The translations under genes and the position numbers were made by a program. Shown piece by piece: positions 56,937 to 64,000 of a DNA stretch of 64,000 nt; the stretch's first letter is position 1, and each line of letters begins with the position of its first letter. Below the pieces are notes generated by a model. It was given only the letters and a program-made list of their open reading frames with translations, had not been told where the DNA came from and did not search any database. Origin of the DNA: Torymus aiolomorphi (Eukaryota > Arthropoda > Insecta > Hymenoptera > Torymidae). The DNA lies in NCBI GenBank assembly GCA_036365515.1, contig CM070873.1, positions 77,786,029 through 77,850,028 of the forward strand. The letters are read 5' to 3'.

Positions 56937-59535
56937 TTCATATGGATAACGTAATGTCCAAAAAAGGGCATCTTATACAGTGCCCGTGGGAATTTTTAAT
57001 TTCGCGGAGACAGTCGCATTAAAATTTCGCCTATCGCCCGCTTGATCGGACCATTAATTTTTTTCGCGTCTAATTACTTTCTTCAGGCTATATATAGCGC
57101 GAGCGTGTCTGACTGCAAAAAGTGTCGCGCACGCGCCCGCGCCCTAAGCCCAGCGCGTGAGCGCGTGAGCGCTCATTATACAGGGACAACCAAGCTAAAT
57201 ATAAACGCGCTTAATTTATTAACCAGTCTCCGCATATATGATTCGCAGTCGCATAAATTTGCTCAATCGTGCACTATCATCCCCAGAGATTCGACCGGCT
57301 CTCTCGGTCTTCGCCCTCACGGCGCGGCTTCTTTCCGCGCGTGCGCCACTTTACGAGATCGTAAATAAGCTTGCGCGTAATGTGCGCGCGCGTTACTTCG
57401 TGCGACGGTGACGTGTCGGTCTTTTTTTTTTTCGCGGCAATTTCGGAGCCCCAAACCCTAAAAGCTGCCGCTGTGATTGTGATTCACGCGCTTTTTCGAC
57501 TCTACGCGCTGCGTTTGCTTGTTGAAATAAAGGCGTGAGGTGAGTTTATGGGGGTCATTATTTAATGGGACGGCAGTTTCGCCTTTTTCGCGACGGAAAT
57601 GAAATCGTTAAGAGTGTAGATTATGTAAATGAAGTTAACGAGATAGGTTTAAGTGAACCCTTCCTGAACTTTGTTATATAACTGAAAGGTTATTAACCTG
57701 CTATATGAAAATGAAGTTCATTTGAAATATGACCTTATTAACAATTGATTAATGTCAATGACAGTTAATTAATTGGGAATCTTATTAAGCGACGAGAGAT
57801 GGAGTAATAATAATTAATTACTAAATACTCATTAGGATTCGTTAGGAGTCTTTTTTCTCGCTGTCTTATTAAAGTTTTTAGCAATATATTTAAAATATTA
57901 TTATCATTTAAACGACAGCGATGTGTGAAGATATAGGATAGGGACAGGCGTTTTCGTTTAGAAAAAAACTCACAGGTGACAGGAGGCCAAGAGCGTTGCA
58001 CTCGAACCGAATTAAATTCCATTCTCCGGCGAGCTAGCGCCTCCTCCTCCTCCTCCCGCTCTGGCTCTCGATCTCCTTGAAAAAGGGGAAAAAGACGAAG
58101 CGACTCGATTCTCGGAATGTCGATGGGCCGTGAAAGCCTCTCTCCTCGGGAGCCACTTGGCCGGCTCGGAAGTTGGACCGGTACGCGATTTGCCGGCAGT
58201 AGTAATCGGCTCTCTCTCTCTCTCTTGTGAGCTGCAGCGCGGGGGCGTACACCGCCCGGGAGCATAGCAGTGGCAGCAGCGCGTCTAATCGATATAACAT
58301 CTCGGGCTGCCGCCGCCGCCGCTACCGTCGAGCCTCGTCTTCCCTCTCGACTTTGGGCGCGCGCACGTGCAAGCCGTCTGCCGCTGAATGCCTGAAACTT
58401 TCGTCCAAGTTTCCCGGCGATTCTCTGATTAGGCTGGACCAAGAGAGCTCGGAGAAGATAGCTCTCTGGTTTCAATCTGTTTTCGGAAATGGACGGCATT
58501 GTCATTTGCATATAATCATTTTTCGCCAAAGTTTCGATCTTTCAGCTGAATTAGTCAGGAAAGGACGAGACTCAGTACAAACCTATTTAGATTTATGAGG
58601 ATTGTAAAATCATATTTTGTTTAATTCTACTCTTGTACTATTCATCAGTAGCTCATTCAACGCTCAGTTCCGATCAAATACTAAATTCTATTCGCGTGCT
58701 AAAGCCATGCGGCTCTCACAACCTTTTCAAAGGACTTACTACTATAAGTTTGATACTTAATAAAAAAAGTTCCATATTGTATAAACTTCAAATTGCAATT
58801 ATGAAAATTAATTCATTCTTTATCTTGTAAAGTTTATATTCATTTCGCTAATTTTGAAAAATTGAGGTTCAAAGAAATGAGAGCATGGTGCATAGAATTC
58901 TCAGCATGCATGTAAAGCGCGCGTTTAATTAGCAATAAGGTTGTGCTGTCTCCTTTTTTCTCTTTTTATTTCCTGGAAAATTCCCTCCGTGCTTATACTT
59001 CAATTTTTATTGTTTTTTTTTAGTTCGTTTAACGAGGGTCATCAACTTTTTTCTATAGACGCAATGAATAAATCGCGTTGATGCAAAAAGTAATAAAAAT
59101 CTTTTCATAACAGTGCAGAGTAGATTTTTTAGTTCGCAGTGTTTTTGTTCCCGCAAATTGGAATGGTCGACAACAATGTTTGCTCTAGTAGTCTATAAAA
59201 AGCGTTCTCGCAAATACAGAGAAAAATCAATGTTGTGGTTAATTAATTTCCTCCGCTACTCACCGACCTTCACATCTACAATTTGATGTAACAAAAACGA
59301 GGCGAATAAACACGCCTGTTTGTCTCGCAACGAAACAAAGAAAAAGCTTGTCTCCTCACGAAACGCTCTTTCTTTCTCTCCTCATTTTTCGTCCCGTCTG
59401 CCTTTCTCGCGGAGATTATTGAGGAGCGCGCGTGCGCGTAGCGGCGGTAACTCGATTTCCCTGCAGTTGCAGCAACCAAGGTGTCAAAGCAATTTTCGCC
59501 GGCTCCTGCGAGAAATAGCGGGTCGAGAAGATTGC

Positions 59536-59550
59536 GGGGGGGGGGGGGGG
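59536..59550. repeat. Poly-G run, 15 bp
   Basis: Simple G run in intron 3. Confidence 0.95.
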
Positions 59551-60544
59551 AGTCGGGATATTGTGCGCTACCGGGGAGATACGAAGGAGGTAGTAGAGGC
59601 TTTTCTCGTTAAGAGAGGCAACAGAGTACGTGACAGCTTTCGCACGCGCTGTGGCTTCCCTCTTTTTCACTTGCATGTGACGGGAAGAAGTATACATATA
59701 CGTGGCGCGTCTTTTTTCGTTGACACTATAGCCCGCGGCGAGGCTATTTTTTCAAATTGTCCGCGAAATAGCGAGACAGAAGTATTAGAAATGTTTTTGT
59801 AATGATAAAAAATATCGATTATTTTTTAAAAATACACATCTCTCTGGTAGTAGTAGTGTAATACTACAACAGTTGGTACAATGCTGGAGGCACAGTTGGT
59901 GATTCTTTTTTGCAAATGAGAGCACGGCTCGCGCTTCTTCCTATTATAATACAGAAACATCTCGCCCACCCGAAAAATTTTGCATTGCGTGGCAAGCACG
60001 CACGTGCGCGCGCGCATAAATTGAGTGAGGGGAGTTTATCTTCGAGGCACATGGGAAAAAGTCGAACGATATAGGCTCACGAATCGTCATCTTTTTTCGA
60101 AGCCGAGGTTGTTATTATTAGTGCCGATACAGGCGCTTTGATCTTGATTTATTCAGTACCTTGCGGCGTGGCGGAAATGTTAGGGAGTAGAATGCCGAAA
60201 TTCTCTTTTCGGGCGTATATAGCGATGGAATATTTATGGCCTGATCATCGTCGAATGCGCTGAATAATTTCGGTGTCGGCTATTTATAGCGGCTGCTCAA
60301 TTCTGCAGCTCGCAGACAAAGAAATCGATGTAGCTATATCTCCCTGTTTGCGATGAAAGCACTTTCGCTCGCCAGAGTTTTGAAGAACATGTTAATTAAA
60401 ACGATATCGTAAACCAAGTAATAGTTTCAATGTCTATAGTTACCTTTTAATTATAAAATATAATATGGAAGTTTTTCAATTAACCTCTACACTTTATTTT
60501 CTTTTAAAAATATAATTAAAATTTACAAAACTGAAACTAATGAA

Positions 60545-60572
60545 TTTTTCTTTCTTTTTGTTACAGGTAAGT
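60545..60572 (+). promoter_or_regulatory. Recursive-splice-type site (zero-length exon) or short alternative last exon
   Basis: A pyrimidine-rich run ends TTTTTGTTACAG and is followed at once by GTAAGT, so a strong 3' splice site and a strong 5' splice site share one junction at 60566/60567. This is the form of the ratchet points that split long introns in insects, and it sits about 8.9 kb into an intron longer than 12 kb. An alternative reading also fits: used as an ordinary acceptor in phase 0, the sequence would add Val-Ser-Arg-Ala and then TGA, with an AATAAA at 60696-60701 as a possible poly(A) signal. RNA data would separate the two. Confidence 0.5.
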
Positions 60573-60695
60573 CGAGCTTGATTGTGGATTTGACGCACAG
60601 GGAGGGAGATTGGGTCTGATCGAAGGTTTGATCTTTCTAGCACTAACATTTATTTACGATAACACGTTAATTACATTCCGCATTCTTTCTCACCT

Positions 60696-60701
60696 AATAA
60701 A
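60696..60701 (+). terminator. Possible poly(A) signal AATAAA
   Basis: AATAAA lies 130 bases after the CAG|GTAAGT junction. It is meaningful only if 60567 is used as a short last exon; the hexamer is common in AT-rich DNA. Confidence 0.2.
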
Positions 60702-63700
60702 GCAATTTGAAGAAAGATCGACATTCTGCATTCCGCAGAAAACGATTTACGAAAAGCAGGCCTGCAATACGCGTAGGCGCGCGCCGCGTGTGTGATCAAA
60801 CGCGCGCTCGGGGAAACGGGTGGGTTGCAGCTTCCAACACCGGTTCTTGCCGCTGCGCGCTCTTCGACTCCTTACTTGGTTGCCAATCCCAAAGTTGCAT
60901 ACTGCGACTCTGTAAAGGCGCGATTAGATCTGTCCAAGTATGTGGTCGTAAATTCAGTTATACTGAGGTTGTAAAATTCAACAGAAACGAATAGTTATTT
61001 GGATTGGCAAAAGATTTCAACTTGCTCGCTGGGTACAGAATTTTAATAAATAATATAACTTTTCTCAATTTTTAATTGAAATGCCAATTTTCATGGTTCA
61101 CTTAATTGCTTGTGTACGGGTTTTCAACAATATTATTATTTTGCAGTTCCGTTGCTGTAAAACCGATAACCTATTACGCTGATACGGGTCGATGAAGTTC
61201 TCCTACACAATTCGTTAAATTCACTCAACTGACTTGCTCCTAATATACCTACACATACTAACTTGCTTTTACAATTCAATAGCAAAACATCTCTTTACAT
61301 ATCTCATCTATACGAATAAATATTTCGTGAAAGTTACTTTCACCCTAAATTTTCGATGTACATGCCGTTGAATCTTTCCAAGAAATGAAAAAAGGCAACC
61401 ACACAGCCCTTCTCATCCCCGGCACCAAGCCGCTTTTCTTCTCTTGCGCTAACAACCTCGAGTAATTTTCTCTCCTCTACCGCTTTGTTTTTCCTTTCGC
61501 GCTCACTAAAGACGCCGAGCCGAAAGAGGCTAGTGAAATATCGCACTCCGTGGAATAAATCCGGGTGTCGGCGGCAGCAGCAGGTGTTGCAGGTGAAAAA
61601 GCTCTCCGCAAGCTCGACCACCGGGCGCGTCACGCGCAGCCTCTTTCTCGCGGCCGCGATGGAAACTTTTATACGCTCGGCTGCAAAAGCTCTTGCGCAC
61701 TTTAGCGCAGCTTGCGCTATTCAATTCTGCGCCAGCCTTTCACGAAGGCTGGCGAGCAAATAATAGGCTTACGTCGATTTGACGGGTATGCGCGTCAAAA
61801 GACTGCTAAGGCGAGCTTTATTGCAGTTTTTAAGCTCCCCTTGCTTTTTGTTACTTTTATTTTAGGATCTACTTGTATGTTATAAGATTTTATGACACGA
61901 ACATAGAAAATATTAAGAGCTAAGATTAGAAGATTAGATGACTTTCTAGGCACTCTGGAAGATAATCAGAAAGGTTTCCCATTGGCTGCAGTCTATTGCA
62001 TCACATAAACGTTCAATCAACGTACTCGAAAGAATTGAACGTCGAAGCCAAACCTCAATTATGTCTTATCTCGCGAAACAGCTTCATTACCTCGGCTCGC
62101 CGTCGCAACTCTATATGCCGAACTAAAAAAAATCTTCCATTGAACCCACTCGCCTCATATATATATACGCACACGTACATCGCGAGAAAGTCCGCGTGCT
62201 TCGTATATATATCTCGTGCCGGCCTATGACTCACGCTTGCACGGGGGAGACAGGGAGAGAGAGGGGAGAGAGAGGAAGAGAAAGGGAAAGAGGAAGGAAG
62301 GAAAGGGCGGGGGCACGCGAACAACGGGAGGGAAAGAGACAGATGGCTCAGGTGTGGCGCGACGGCGCGTCACGGTCACGGCCGGCTTTTTCCTGGCGTC
62401 ACATCGGCGCGACTGACTCTCTTGCTCTCTCTCCACTTAGCGTACGTGCGCATTACGTGTGCTCTACCGGCTGATGACACGTTAAGACTTCATTTCCAGC
62501 TCGTCGGTCGCTTACGTCGTTCTTCAAGCGTTGGCTGATTCACGTAGGCGCGAGTTTTTCGAACCAAGTTCACGCGCCCTCGATGGGGGAAGCGTATATA
62601 AATTCAGACTTGACTTTACTTTTCTCTTTTCAAGTAGGTAGGTTAAATTATTACATGGGAGGTACCGCACTGTGTGCACGTTGCACCTCCATTGTCACGG
62701 CTCTTTGTTTGATTTTCCCCAGCAACCAACATTATTACCTGCATTCAATTTACAACGTGTCGGTAAATAATAAAAAGCTTAATTGCCTTTGATTATGGCG
62801 TGTAACAATAAAAAAATCAGCTTTTATTGATTTTTATTATACACGGCAGTTGGTGACTCGCCGTTTCCTCTTGTGTCTGAAGAGAACGAGCCACCGCGAA
62901 ACTTAATACTTTTCCCTTCTCCTCGCCGTCGTTTTCAAGAGACCTCTAACGAATCAAACTTTAATCGCTTCACTTGACAAGCCTGACAAAAAAACTTGGC
63001 TTCTCGAGTTCACTTCCACGTAATTATTTGCTACGAGTAATTGGTTTATAGAAAATCAATCGAGGATTTCCTATCGTGTCCCCCTATATAAGCAGTAGTA
63101 GCCCATTGCAGCTGATGGTATTAAATGTTTCTATTTTAATTGAATGGATCAAAAATTAAGTATATAAAGTTTTAAAATTTCGGTTTCGGTAAACTAAGGT
63201 TATTGCTGATGCACTGCGACGAGACCAAGAGCGCGCGTTGTTTCCATATGTTGTATATTCAACGTCAGTGTTCTTTCGCACTGTTGATAAAAATCATGCA
63301 CGAAAGTGTCGTTTTTGTTTTTCATTGTTTTTATTGCTTTTTTGTTTTCAATATCGCCAATAATTGTGGGCAGTGCTGATTCACTGCTATAGCAACGAAA
63401 ATAAAATGATAATTCGTCTGAATTTCAGAGAGTATTTAGTAACAAAGGCGTATTCCGAAATCCACGGATGTCTCGGGCGACAAAGCCACGGGTACTCGTT
63501 CCTCAATTTCGTGCCGTCGCTCGCTAGGTGCACGACAGCAAGAGACGCTCCCCTTGCGCATGCTCGCCTCCCTCAACCGCGTCGTCTCGGAGACGCCAAA
63601 CAATACGCAATTACAAACTAATCAGACTCTAAGGAAAAGCCCTGGCTCCTCGCCAAAACTGTTGAACGTCTCCTCCTCTGAGCTTTTCCCTTGTTATCTC

Positions 63701-64000
63701 TCGCTCTCTTTCTTTTCGGTTGATCGAGCGTCTGCAAAAAGTCATCGAGATTATCGGTAGATTAAGCGAATTGACCTGCCAAAGTTCACGCGCCCGATCG
63801 ATAATTAATTTCGCGGTGGAACCGCAAGCGCGTGTTGTAAATTAATCAACCCGCCAGTTCTGGGAGACTCGCGGTGATTGGTGAAGGACTCGAGCGAGCT
63901 CACCTTTTTCGTTGAGATTCTTAAGTTGCGGTCAACTGCAGTGTCAATGTATCTATGAGACTTTGAATTGTTTTAATTGGAATAGCCATATAGTAAATTA

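Noticed and set aside
57765..58529. 254-codon minus strand frame in intron 3
   Set aside because: Arg/Ala-rich in its CpG-rich part and AT-coded elsewhere; no domain and no gene structure.

Overview
The window is animal nuclear DNA, most likely from an insect and plausibly a hymenopteran, with a chalcid wasp such as Nasonia as my best guess. Reasons: spliceosomal introns with GT/AG ends, AT-rich stretches alternating with CpG-rich patches, many long perfect GA/CT microsatellites, many small palindromic transposons, and a gene whose protein matches insect Akap200/MARCKS. The species is inferred from style only; nothing in the sequence fixes it.

Only one protein-coding gene is convincing. It lies on the + strand and is the 5' part of an Akap200-like (MARCKS-family) membrane and cytoskeleton scaffold gene. 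Three coding exons are visible: 33159-33386 (residues 1-76), 50822-51046 (77-151) and 51501-51617 (152-190). All three junctions are phase 0 with good splice sites. The first exon carries a myristoylation-type N-terminus, the second an Ala/Glu-rich disordered linker, and the third a basic MARCKS effector motif. The frame is open at the last donor, so the rest of the gene lies beyond position 64000 unless a possible short last exon at 60567 is used. A 5' UTR segment precedes the ATG (acceptor at 33071-33072), so the promoter and at least one non-coding exon lie upstream. CpG-rich blocks near 8.0-8.7 kb and 12.9-14.1 kb are candidates, not proven.

Layout: 1-3.0 kb, AT-rich flank with one foldback element. 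3.0-7.1 kb, a dense nest of inverted-repeat elements; it includes a roughly 1.6 kb element holding two head-to-head arrays of a 90-bp repeat built from three 30-bp sub-units. 7.1-19.4 kb, non-coding, with CpG-rich patches and CT tracts. 19.4-30.1 kb, four copies of a small hAT-like element (8-bp target duplications), one carrying a nested TTAA-type insertion. 30.1-33.07 kb, AT-rich. 33.07-51.6 kb, the visible exons and a 17.4 kb intron with a cluster of palindromic elements at 42.2-45.5 kb. 51.6-64 kb, the next intron, with a 270-bp CA tract and a striking CAG|GTAAGT recursive-splice-type site at 60566/60567.

No rRNA, intact tRNA, CRISPR array or complete transposase gene was found. Most open frames are chance products of microsatellites or CpG-rich DNA.
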